From contig OX411549.1 in the NCBI GenBank assembly GCA_948146395.1, positions 22,080,990 through 22,144,989 of the forward strand: a stretch of DNA of 64,000 bases. Reading direction: 5' to 3'. A program made the position numbers and the translations under genes. The notes below the pieces were generated by a model. It had not been told where the DNA came from. It was given only the letters and a program-made list of their open reading frames with translations, and did not search any database. How positions within the stretch are numbered: position 1 is the first letter of the stretch; each line of letters starts with the position of its first letter. Of the stretch, positions 53,701-64,000 are shown in pieces. This DNA comes from Fragum whitleyi (taxonomy: Eukaryota > Mollusca > Bivalvia > Cardiida > Cardiidae).

Positions 53701-56700
53701 GGGTGGTCCCCTGGTCTGTCGCGCGAGCCCAGACCAGACCGCACGCCCGGAGCCAATGCTCTATGCCGCCCAAATTGGCATACCTGGCCAAACGGGTCGA
53801 CCTTGACCTTGACTGATCGACCCGAAACTCGGAGCGTTGCAGGTTCAGGTGGTCCCGTGGTCGCATGCGCGAGCCCAGGTCAGACCGCACAGCAGAAGGG
53901 TATGCGGTTCGCGCTTGAAAAGACCAAAACAGGCCCAAAGGCCTTGACTGTTGGCAACTTGGTAGGCAGTTTTCTACCCCTTTGCCTTGACCCATCAACC
54001 CGAAACTCGGAGCGTTGCAGGTTCGGGTGGTCCCCTGGTCACTCGCGCGAGCCCAGGTCAGATCGCTCAGCCCAAGGGTACGCGGTTCACTGCTGAAAAA
54101 CCCTAACATACCCAAAGGCCTTGACTGTTGGCAACTTGGTAGGCAGTTTTCTACCCCTTTGCCTTGACCCATCGACCCGAAACTCGGAGCGTTGCAGGTT
54201 CAGATGGTCCCCCGGTCACTCGCGTGAGCCCAGGTCAGGAAGCACAGCAGAAAGGTATGCGGTTCGCGTTTGAAAAGACCAAAACAAGCCCAATTACTTC
54301 ACTTTTGGGCCACTTGGTACGCAGTTTTTCTACCCCTTAGGCTTGACCTATCGACCCGGAACTCTGGGCATTGCAGGTTGGGGTGGTCCCCTGGTCTGTC
54401 GCGCGAGCCCAGACCAGACCGCACGCCCCGAGCCAATGCTCTATGCCGCCCAAATTGGCATACCTGGCCAAACGGGTCGACCTTGACCTTGACTGATCGA
54501 CCCGAAACTCGGAGCGTTGCAGGTTCAGGTGGTCCCGTGGTCGCATGCGCGAGCCCAGGTCAGACCGCACAGCAGAAGGGTATGCGGTTCGCGCTTGAAA
54601 AGACCAAAACAGGCCCAAAGGCCTTGACTGTTGGCAACTTGGTAGGCAGTTTTCTACCCCTTTGCCTTGACCCATCGACCCGAAACTCGGAGCGTTGCAG
54701 GTTCGGGTGGTCCCCTGGTCACTCGCGCGAGCCCAGGTCAGATTGCTCAGCCCAAGGGTACGCGGTTCACTGCTGAAAAACCCTAACATACCCAAAGGCC
54801 TTGACTGTTGGCAACTTGGTAGACAGTTTTCTACCCCTTTGCCTTGACCCATCGACCCGAAACTCGGAGCGTTGCAGGTTCAGATGGTCCCCCGGTCACT
54901 CGCGCGAGCCCAGGTCAGGCAGCACAGCAGAAAGGTATGCGGTTCGCGTTTGAAAAGACCAAAACAAGCCCAATTACTTCACTTTTGGGCCACTTGGTAC
55001 GCAGTTTTTCTACCCCTTAGGCTTGACCTATCGACCCGGAACTCTGGGCATTGCAGGTTGGGGTGGTCCCCTGGTCTGTCGCGCGAGCCCAGACCAGACC
55101 GCACGCCCGGAGCCAATGCTCTATGCCGCCCAAATTGGCATACCTGGCCAAACGGGTCGACCTTGACCTTGACTGATCGACCCTAAACTCGGAGCGTTGC
55201 AGGTTCAGGTGGTCCCGTGGTTGCATGCGCGAGCCCAGGTCAGACCGCACAGCAGAAGGGTATGCGGTTCGCGCTTGAAAAGACCAAAACAGGCCCAAAG
55301 GCCTTGACTGTTGGCAACTTGGTAGGCAGTTTTCTACCCCTTTGCCTTGACCCATCGACCCGAAACTCGGAGCGTTGCAGGTTCGGGTGGTCCCCTGGTC
55401 ACTCGCGCGAGCCCAGGTCAGATCGCTCAGCCCAAGGGTACGCGGTTCACTGCTGAAAAACCCTAACATACCCAAAGGCCTTGACTGTTGGCAACTTGGT
55501 AGGCAGTTTTCTACCCCTTTGCCTTGACCCATCGACCCGAAACTCGGAGCGTTGCAGGTTCAGATGGTCCCCCGGTCACTCGCGCGAGCCCAGGTCAGGC
55601 AGCACAGCAGAAAGGTATGCGGTTCGCGTTTGAAAAGACCAAAACAAGCCCAATTACTTCACTTTTGGGCCACTTGGTACGCAGTTTTTCTACCCCTTAG
55701 GCTTGACCTATCGACCCGGAACTCTGGGCATTGCAGGTTGGGGTGGTCCCCTGGTCTGTCGCGCGAGCCCAGACCAGACCGCACGCCCGGAGCCAATGCT
55801 CTATGCCGCCCAAATTGGCATACCTGGCCAAACGGGTCGACCTTGACCTTGACTGATCGACCCGAAACTCGGAGCGTTGCAGGTTCAGGTGGTCCCGTGG
55901 TCGCATGCGCGAGCCCAGGTCAGACCGCACAGCAGAAGGGTATGCGGTTCGCGCTTGAAAAGACCAAAACAGGCCCAAAGGCCTTGACTGTTGGCAACTT
56001 GGTAGGCAGTTTTCTACCCCTTTGCCTTGACCCATCGACCCGAAACTCGGAGCGTTGCAGGTTCGGGTGGTCCCCTGGTCACTCGCGCGAGCCCAGGTCA
56101 GATCGCTCAGCCCAAGGGTACGCGGTTCACTGCTGAAAAACCCTAACATACCCAAAGGCCTTGACTGTTGGCAACTTGGTAGGCAGTTTTCTACCCCTTT
56201 GCCTTGACCCATCGACCCGAAACTCGGAGCGTTGCAGGTTCAGATGGTCCCCCGGTCACTCGCGCGAGCCCAGGTCAGGCAGCACAGCAGAAAGGTATGC
56301 GGTTCGCGTTTGAAAAGACCAAAACAAGCCCAATTACTTCACTTTTGGGCCACTTGGTACGCAGTTTTTCTACCCCTTAGGCTTGACCTATCGACCCGGA
56401 ACTCTGGGCATTGCAGGTTGGGGTGGTCCCCTGGTCTGTCGCGCGAGCCCAGACCAGACCGCACGCCCGGAGCCAATGCTCTATGCCGCCCAAATTGGCA
56501 TACCTGGCCAAACGGGTCGACCTTGACCTTGACTGATCGACCCGAAACTCGGAGCGTTGCAGGTTCAGGTGGTCCCGTGGTCGCATGCGCGAGCCCAGGT
56601 CAGACCGCACAGCAGAAGGGTATGCGGTTCGCGCTTGAAAAGACCAAAACAGGCCCAAAGGCCTTGACTGTTGGCAACTTGGTAGGCAGTTTTCTACCCT

Positions 56701-58303
56701 TTTGCCTTGACCCATCGACCCGAAACTCGGAGCGTTGCAGGTTCGGGTGGTCCCCTGGTCACTCGCGCGAGCCCAGGTCAGATCGCTCAGCCCAAGGGTA
56801 CGCGGTTCACTGCTGAAAAACCCTAACATACCCAAAGGCCTTGACTGTTGGCAACTTGGTAGGCAGTTTTCTACCCCTTTGCCTTGACCCATCGACCCGA
56901 AACTCGGAGCGTTGCAGGTTCAGATGGTCCCCCGGTCACTCGCGCGAGCCCAGGTCAGGCAGCACAGCAGAAAGGTATGCGGTTCGCGTTTGAAAAGACC
57001 AAAACAAGCCCAATTACTTCACTTTTGGGCCACTTGGTACGCAGTTTTTCTACCCCTTAGGCTTGACCTATCGACCCGGAACTCTGGGCATTGCAGGTTG
57101 GGGTGGTCCCCTGGTCTGTCGCGCGAGCCCAGACCAGACCGCACGCCCGGAGCCAATGCTCTATGCCGCCCAAATTGGCATACCTGGCCAAACGGGTCGA
57201 CCTTGACCTTGACTGATCGACCCGAAACTCGGAGCGTTGCAGGATCAGGTGGTCCCGTGGTCGCATGCGCGAGCCCAGGTCAGACCGCACAGCAGAAGGG
57301 TATGCGGTTCGCGCTTGAAAAGACCAAAACAGGCCCAAAGGCCTTGACTGTTGGCAACTTGGTAGGCAGTTTTCTACCCCTTTGCCTTGACCCATCGACC
57401 CGAAACTCGGAGCGTTGCAGGTTCGGGTGGTCCCCTGGTCACTCGCGCGAGCCCAGGTCAGATCGCTCAGCCCAAGGGTACGCGGTTCACTGCTGAAAAA
57501 CCCTAACATACCCAAAGGCCTTGACTGTTGGCAACTTGGTAGGCAGTTTTCTACCCCTTTGCCTTGACCCATCGACCCGAAACTCGGAGCGTTGCAGGTT
57601 CAGATGGTCCCCCGGTCACTCGCGCGAGCCCAGGTCAGGCAGCACAGCAGAAAGGTATGCGGTTCGCGTTTGAAAAGACCAAAACAAGCCCAATTACTTC
57701 ACTTTTGGGCCACTTGGTACGCAGTTTTTCTACCCCTTAGGCTTGACCTATCGACCCGGAACTCTGGGCATTGCAGGTTGGGGTGGTCCCCTGGTCTGTC
57801 GCGCGAGCCCAGACCAGACCGCACGCCCGGAGCCAATGCTCTATGCCGCCCAAATTGGCATACCTGGCCAAACGGGTTGACCTTGACCTTGACTGATCGA
57901 CCCGAAACTCGGAGCGTTGCAGGTTCAGGTGGTCCCGTGGTCGCATGCCCGAGCCCAGGTCAGACCGCACAGCAGAAGGGTATGCGGTTCGCGCTTGAAA
58001 AGACCAAAACAGGCCCAAAGGCCTTGACTGTTGGCAACTTGGTAGGCAGTTTTCTACCCCTTTGCCTTGACCCATCGACCCGAAACTCGGAGCGTTGCAG
58101 GTTCGGGTGGTCCCCTGGTCACTCGCGCGAGCCCAGGTCAGATCGCTCAGCCCAAGGGTACGCGGTTCACTGCTGAAAAACCCTAACATACCCAAAGGCC
58201 TTGACTGTTGGCAACTTGGTAGGCAGTTTTCTACCCCTTTGCCTTGACCCATCGACCCGAAACTCGGAGCGTTGCAGGTTCAGATGGTCCCCCGGTCACT
58301 CGC
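44704..58303 (+). repeat. Units U67-U86, twenty HORs with raised divergence
   Basis: Substitutions seen: C44851, A45071, T45208, A46288, T46350, A46377, T47023, T47742, A47929, T49064, T49655, A50649, T51324, T51619, A52144, T52375, G52384, AA53006-53007, T53098, T53300, A53997, T54225, A54240, C54429, T54744, A54823, T55184, T55222, T56700, A57244, T57878 and C57949. This is about 2.4 per kb, twice the rate of the preceding block. Several recur at the same unit position in another unit (192, 281, 319, 437, 506). U81 (54224-54903) is the most diverged unit, with five changes. Confidence 0.95.
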
Positions 58304-61300
58304 GCAAGCCCAGGTCAGGCAGCACAGCAGAAAGGTATGCGGTTCGCGTTTGAAAAGACCAAAACAAGCCCAATTACTTCACTTTTGGGCCACTTGGTAC
58401 GCAGTTTTTCTACCCCTTAGGCTTGACCTATCGACCCGGAACTCTGGGCATTGCAGGTTGGGGTGGTCCCCTGGTCTGTCGCGCGAGCCCAGACCAGACC
58501 GCACGCCCGGAGCCAATGCTCTATGCCGCCCAAATTGGCATACCTGGCCAAACGGGTCGACCTTGACCTTGACTGATCGACCCGAAACTCGGAGCGTTGC
58601 AGGTTCAGGTGGTCCCGTGGTCGCATGCGCGAGCCCAGGTCAGACCGCACAGCAGAAGGGTATGCGGTTCGCGCTTGAAAAGACCAAAACAGGCCCAAAG
58701 GCCTTGACTGTTGGCAACTTGGTAGGCAGTTTTCTACCCCTTTGCCTTGACCCATCGACCCGAAACTCGGAGCGTTGCAGGTTCGGGTGGTCCCCTGGTC
58801 ACTCGCGCGAGCCCAGGTCAGATCGCTCAGCCCAAGGGTACGCGGTTCACTGCTGAAAAACCCTAACATACCCAAAGGCCTTGACTGTTGGCAACTTGGT
58901 AGGCAGTTTTCTACCCCTTTGCCTTGACCCATCGACCCGAAACTCGGAGCGTTGCAGGTTCAGATGGTCCCCCGGTCACTCGCGCGAGCCCAGGTCAGGC
59001 AGCACAGCAGAAAGGTATGCGGTTCGCGTTTGAAAAGACCAAAACAAGCCCAATTACTTCACTTTTGGGCCACTTGGTACGCAGTTTTTCTACCCCTTAG
59101 GCTTGACCTATCGACCCGGAACTCTGGGCATTGCAGGTTGGGGTGGTCCCCTGGTCTGTCGCGCGAGCCCAGACCAGACCGCACGCCCGGAGCCAATGCT
59201 CTATGCCGCCCAAATTGGCATACCTGGCCAAACGGGTCGACCTTGACCTTGACTGATCGACCCGAAACTCGGAGCGTTGCAGGTTCAGGTGGTCCCGTGG
59301 TCGCATGCGCGAGCCCAGGTCAGACCGCACAGCAGAAGGGTATGCGGTTCGCGCTTGAAAAGACCAAAACAGGCCCAAAGGCCTTGACTGTTGGCAACTT
59401 GGTAGGCAGTTTTCTACCCCTTTGCCTTGACCCATCGACCCGAAACTCGGAGCGTTGCAGGTTCGGGTGGTCCCCTGGTCACTCGCGCGAGCCCAGGTCA
59501 GATCGCTCAGCCCAAGGGTACGCGGTTCACTGCTGAAAAACCCTAACATACCCAAAGGCCTTGACTGTTGGCAACTTGGTAGGCAGTTTTCTACCCCTTT
59601 GCCTTGACCCATCGACCCGAAACTCGGAGCGTTGCAGGTTCAGATGGTCCCCCGGTCACTCGCGCGAGCCCAGGTCAGGCAGCACAGCAGAAAGGTATGC
59701 GGTTCGCGTTTGAAAAGACCAAAACAAGCCCAATTACTTCACTTTTGGGCCACTTGGTACGCAGTTTTTCTACCCCTTAGGCTTGACCTATCGACCCGGA
59801 ACTCTGGGCATTGCAGGTTGGGGTGGTCCCCTGGTCTGTCGCGCGAGCCCAGACCAGACCGCACGCCCGGAGCCAATGCTCTATGCCGCCCAAATTGGCA
59901 TACCTGGCCAAACGGGTCGACCTTGACCTTGACTGATCGACCCGAAACTCGGAGCGTTGCAGGTTCAGGTGGTCCCGTGGTCGCATGCGCGAGCCCAGGT
60001 CAGACCGCACAGCAGAAGGGTATGCGGTTCGCGCTTGAAAAGACCAAAACAGGCCCAAAGGCCTTGACTGTTGGCAACTTGGTAGGCAGTTTTCTACCCC
60101 TTTGCCTTGACCCATCGACCCGAAACTCGGAGCGTTGCAGGTTCGGGTGGTCCCCTGGTCACTCGCGCGAGCCCAGGTCAGATCGCTCAGCCCAAGGGTA
60201 CGCGGTTCACTGCTGAAAAACCCTAACATACCCAAAGGCCTTGACTGTTGGCAACTTGGTAGGCAGTTTTCTACCCCTTTGCCTTGACCCATCGACCCGA
60301 AACTCGGAGCGTTGCAGGTTCAGATGGTCCCCCGGTCACTCGCGCGAGCCCAGGTCAGGCAGCACAGCAGAAAGGTATGCGGTTCGCGTTTGAAAAGACC
60401 AAAACAAGCCCAATTACTTCACTTTTGGGCCACTTGGTACGCAGTTTTTCTACCCCTTAGGCTTGACCTATCGACCCGGAACTCTGGGCATTGCAGGTTG
60501 GGGTGGTCCCCTGGTCTGTCGCGCGAGCCCAGACCAGACCGCACGCCCGGAGCCAATGCTCTATGCCGCCCAAATTGGCATACCTGGCCAAACGGGTCGA
60601 CCTTGACCTTGACTGATCGACCCGAAACTCGGAGCGTTGCAGGTTCAGGTGGTCCCGTGGTCACATGCGCGAGCCCAGGTCAGACCGCACAGCAGAAGGG
60701 TATGCGGTTCGCGCTTGAAAAGACCAAAACAGGCCCAAAGGCCTTGACTGTTGGCAACTTGGTAGGCAGTTTTCTACCCCTTTGCCTTGACCCATCGACC
60801 CGAAACTCGGAGCGTTGCAGGTTCGGGTGGTCCCCTGGTCACTCGCGCGAGCCCAGGTCAGATCGCTCAGCCCAAGGGTACGCGGTTCACTGCTGAAAAA
60901 CCCTAACATACCCAAAGGCCTTGACTGTTGGCAACTTGGTAGGCAGTTTTCTACCCCTTTGCCTTGACCCATCGACCCGAAACTCGGAGTGTTGCAGGTT
61001 CAGATGGTCCCCCGGTCACTCGCGCGAGCCCAGGTCAGGCAGCACAGCAGAAAGGTATGCGGTTCGCGTTTGAAAAGACCAAAACAAGCCCAATTACTTC
61101 ACTTTTGGGCCACTTGGTACGCAGTTTTTCTACCCCTTAGGCTTGACCTATCGACCCGGAACTCTGGGCATTGCAGGTTGGGGTGGTCCCCTGGTCTGTC
61201 GCGCGAGCCCAGACCAGACCGCACGCCCGGAGCCAATGCTCTATGCCGCCCAAATTGGCATACCTGGCCAAACGGGTCGACCTTGACCTTGACTGATCGA

Positions 61301-63743
61301 CCCGAAACTCGGAGCGTTGCAGGTTCAGGTGGTCCCGTGGTCGCATGCGCGAGCCCAGGTCAGACCGCACAGCAGAAGGGTATGCGGTTCGCGCTTGAAA
61401 AGACCAAAACAGGCCCAAAGGCCTTGACTGTTGGCAACTTGGTAGGCAGTTTTCTACCCCTTTGCCTTGACCCATCGACCCGAAACTCGGAGCGTTGCAG
61501 GTTCGGGTGGTCCCCTGGTCACTCGCGCGAGCCCAGGTCAGATCGCTCAGCCCAAGGGTACGCGGTTCACTGCTGAAAAACCCTAACATACCCAAAGGCC
61601 TTGACTGTTGGCAACTTGGTAGGCAGTTTTCTACCCCTTTGCCTTGACCCATCGACCCGAAACTCGGAGCGTTGCAGGTTCAGATGGTCCCCCGGTCACT
61701 CGCGCGAGCCCAGGTCAGGCAGCACAGCAGAAAGGTATGCGGTTCGCGTTTGAAAAGACCAAAACAAGCCCAATTACTTCACTTTTGGGCCACTTGGTAC
61801 GCAGTTTTTCTACCCCTTAGGCTTGACCTATCGACCCGGAACTCTGGGCATTGCAGGTTGGGGTGGTCCCCTGGTCTGTCGCGCGAGCCCAGACCAGACC
61901 GCACGCCCGGAGCCAATGCTCTATGCCGCCCAAATTGGCATACCTGGCCAAACGGGTCGACCTTGACCTTGACTGATCGACCCGAAACTCGGAGCGTTGC
62001 AGGTTCAGGTGGTCCCGTGGTCGCATGCGCGAGCCCAGGTCAGACCGCACAGCAGAAGGGTATGCGGTTCGCGCTTGAAAAGACCAAAACAGGCCCAAAG
62101 GCCTTGACTGTTGGCAACTTGGTAGGCAGTTTTCTACCCCTTTGCCTTGACCCATCGACCCGAAACTCGGAGCGTTGCAGGTTCGGGTGGTCCCCTGGTC
62201 ACTCGCGCGAGCCCAGGTCAGATCGCTCAGCCCAAGGGTACGCGGTTCACTGCTGAAAAACCCTAACATACCCAAAGGCCTTGACTGTTGGCAACTTGGT
62301 AGGCAGTTTTCTACCCCTTTGCCTTGACCCATCGACCCGAAACTCGGAGCGTTGCAGGTTCAGATGGTCCCCCGGTCACTCGCGCGAGCCCAGGTCAGGC
62401 AGCACAGCAGAAAGGTATGCGGTTCGCGTTTGAAAAGACCAAAACAAGCCCAATTACTTCACTTTTGGGCCACTTGGTACGCAGTTTTTCTACCCCTTAG
62501 GCTTGACCTATCGACCCGGAACTCTGGGCATTGCAGGTTGGGGTGGTCCCCTGGTCTGTCGCGCGAGCCCAGACCAGACCGCACGCCCGGAGCCAATGCT
62601 CTATGCCGCCCAAATTGGCATACCTGGCCAAACGGGTCGACCTTGACCTTGACTGATCGACCCGAAACTCGGAGCGTTGCAGGTTCAGGTGGTCCCGTGG
62701 TCGCATGCGCGAGCCCAGGTCAGACCGCACAGCAGAAGGGTATGCGGTTCGCGCTTGAAAAGACCAAAACAGGCCCAAAGGCCTTGACTGTTGGCAACTT
62801 GGTAGGCAGTTTTCTACCCCTTTGCCTTGACCCATCGACCCGAAACTCGGAGCGTTGCAGGTTCGGGTGGTCCCCTGGTCACTCGCGCGAGCCCAGGTCA
62901 GATCGCTCAGCCCAAGGGTACGCGGTTCACTGCTGAAAAACCCTAACATACCCAAAGGCCTTGACTGTTGGCAACTTGGTAGGCAGTTTTCTACCCCTTT
63001 GCCTTGACCCATCGACCCGAAACTCGGAGCGTTGCAGGTTCAGATGGTCCCCCGGTCACTCGCGCGAGCCCAGGTCAGGCAGCACAGCAGAAAGGTATGC
63101 GGTTCGCGTTTGAAAAGACCAAAACAAGCCCAATTACTTCACTTTTGGGCCACTTGGTACGCAGTTTTTCTACCCCTTAGGCTTGACCTATCGACCCGGA
63201 ACTCTGGGCATTGCAGGTTGGGGTGGTCCCCTGGTCTGTCGCGCGAGCCCAGACCAGACCGCACGCCCGGAGCCAATGCTCTATGCCGCCCAAATTGACA
63301 TACCTGGCCAAACGGGTCGACCTTGACCTTGACTGATCGACCCGAAACTCGGAGCGTTGCAGGTTCAGGTGGTCCCGTGGTCGCATGCGCGAGTCCAGGT
63401 CAGACCGCACAGCAGAAGGGTATGCGGTTCGCGCTTGAAAAGACCAAAACAGGCCCAAAGGCCTTGACTGTTGGCAACTTGGTAGGCAGTTTTCTACCCC
63501 TTTGCCTTGACCCATCGACCCGAAACTCGGAGCGTTGCAGGTTCGGGTGGTCCCCTGGTCACTCGCGCGAGCCCAGGTCAGATCGCTCAGCCCAAGGGTA
63601 CGCAGTTCACTGCTGAAAAACCCTAACATACCCAAAGGCCTTGACTGTTGGCAACTTGGTAGGCAGTTTTCTACCCCTTTGCCTTGACCCATCGACCCGA
63701 AACTCGGAGCGTTGCAGGTTCAGATGGTCCCCCGGTCACTCGC
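58304..63743 (+). repeat. Units U87-U94, eight complete HORs
   Basis: Unit starts are 58304+680k. Substitutions seen: A58306, A60663, T60990, A63298, T63394 and A63604. U91-U93 (61024-63063) appear identical to consensus. A60663 removes the SphI site of U90. The last unit, U94, has three changes, one of which (unit position 541, G to A) is shared with U51 at 34364. Confidence 0.96.
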
Positions 63744-64000
63744 GCGAGCCCAGGTCAGGCAGCACAGCAGAAAGGTATGCGGTTCGCGTTTGAAAAGACC
63801 AAAACAAGCCCATTTACTTCACTTTTGGGCCACTTGGTACGCAGTTTTTCTACCCCTTAGGCTTGACCTATCGACCCGGAACTCTGGGCATTGCAGGTTG
63901 GGGTGGTCCCCTGGTCTGTCGCGCGAGCCCAGACCAGACCGCACGCCCGGAGCCAATGCTCTATGCCGCCCAAATTGGCATACCTGGCCAAACGGGTCGA
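63744..64000 (+). repeat. Unit U95, truncated by the window end
   Basis: The first 257 bp of a further HOR: all of M1 and 78 bp of M2. It has one substitution, A to T at 63813. The stop at 64000 is the window edge, not a biological boundary. Confidence 0.97.

Larger units (their letters stand above)
1..64000 (+). repeat. 680-bp tetrameric higher-order satellite array (whole window)
   Basis: The same 680-bp sequence recurs head to tail from the first to the last base, with about 85 substitutions seen by eye and a single length change, the 177-bp loss at 7481-7983. Each unit begins, in the phase used here, at a GCGAGCCC motif that recurs at unit positions 1, 180, 326 and 504, dividing the unit into four related monomers of 179, 146, 178 and 177 bp. 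GC content is about 58%. Every unit has one SalI site (GTCGAC, unit 253-258; lost in the unit at 57624), so a SalI digest should give a 680-bp ladder. Satellite HORs of this uniformity are known from centromeric and heterochromatic DNA of plants and animals. The family itself is not recognised, and centromere function is inference only. Neither array edge lies in the window. Confidence 0.99.

Noticed and set aside
1..64000. CRISPR array
   Set aside because: The periodicity is regular, but units are contiguous 680-bp repeats with no unique spacers between short repeats, and no cas-like coding sequence is present.
1..64000. Tandem rDNA, intergenic spacer or helitron/LTR-derived repeat
   Set aside because: I see no rRNA-like sequence, no tRNA-like element, no terminal repeats, no target-site duplication and no transposase or reverse transcriptase motif in any frame.
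1..64000. Minisatellite-like protein repeat gene spanning several units
   Set aside because: The unit length of 680 is not a multiple of three, and stops occur in all frames of each unit, so no frame stays open beyond about 200 codons.

Overview
The whole 64 kb window is one head-to-tail satellite DNA array. I see no gene, RNA gene, transposon, CRISPR array or unique sequence anywhere in it. The repeating unit is 680 bp and about 58% GC (392 G+C counted in the first unit). It is a higher-order repeat (HOR) of four related monomers, M1 (179 bp), M2 (146 bp, internally shortened), M3 (178 bp) and M4 (177 bp), all in the same orientation. The array runs off both ends of the window, so its true length and flanks are unknown.

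Layout: units U1-U11 fill 1-7480 (U[n] starts at 1+680(n-1)). U12 (7481-7983) is a 503-bp three-monomer unit that has lost exactly 177 bp. U13-U94 fill 7984-63743 (U[n] starts at 7984+680(n-13)). U95 (63744-64000) is cut by the window end. The total is 93 complete 680-bp units, one 503-bp unit and one 257-bp fragment. Apart from the U12 deletion the phase never shifts, so I find no net insertion or deletion in 64 kb. By eye I find about 85 substitutions relative to the consensus unit (about 0.13%), and about half (41) are C-to-T or G-to-A changes at CpG.

The variants are unevenly spread. U13-U21 (7984-14103) carry one change in 6.1 kb. U67-U86 (44704-58303) carry about 33 in 13.6 kb, including several shared between units four HORs apart, which suggests recent multi-unit duplication or gene conversion. 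U91-U93 (61024-63063) look invariant.

Organism: extremely homogeneous satellite HORs with a monomer of about 178 bp, near nucleosome-repeat length, are typical of centromeric or heterochromatic DNA of multicellular eukaryotes (178-bp plant centromere repeats and 171-bp alpha satellite are the well-known examples). The CpG-transition bias fits a genome with CpG methylation. I do not recognise the family, and cannot tell from the sequence whether the locus is centromeric, pericentromeric or subtelomeric, or which clade it comes from. Long open frames occur on both strands of each unit, but they look like by-products of a GC-rich, stop-poor, homogenised repeat. No genes act together here; the biology visible is that of array homogenisation by unequal exchange and conversion.
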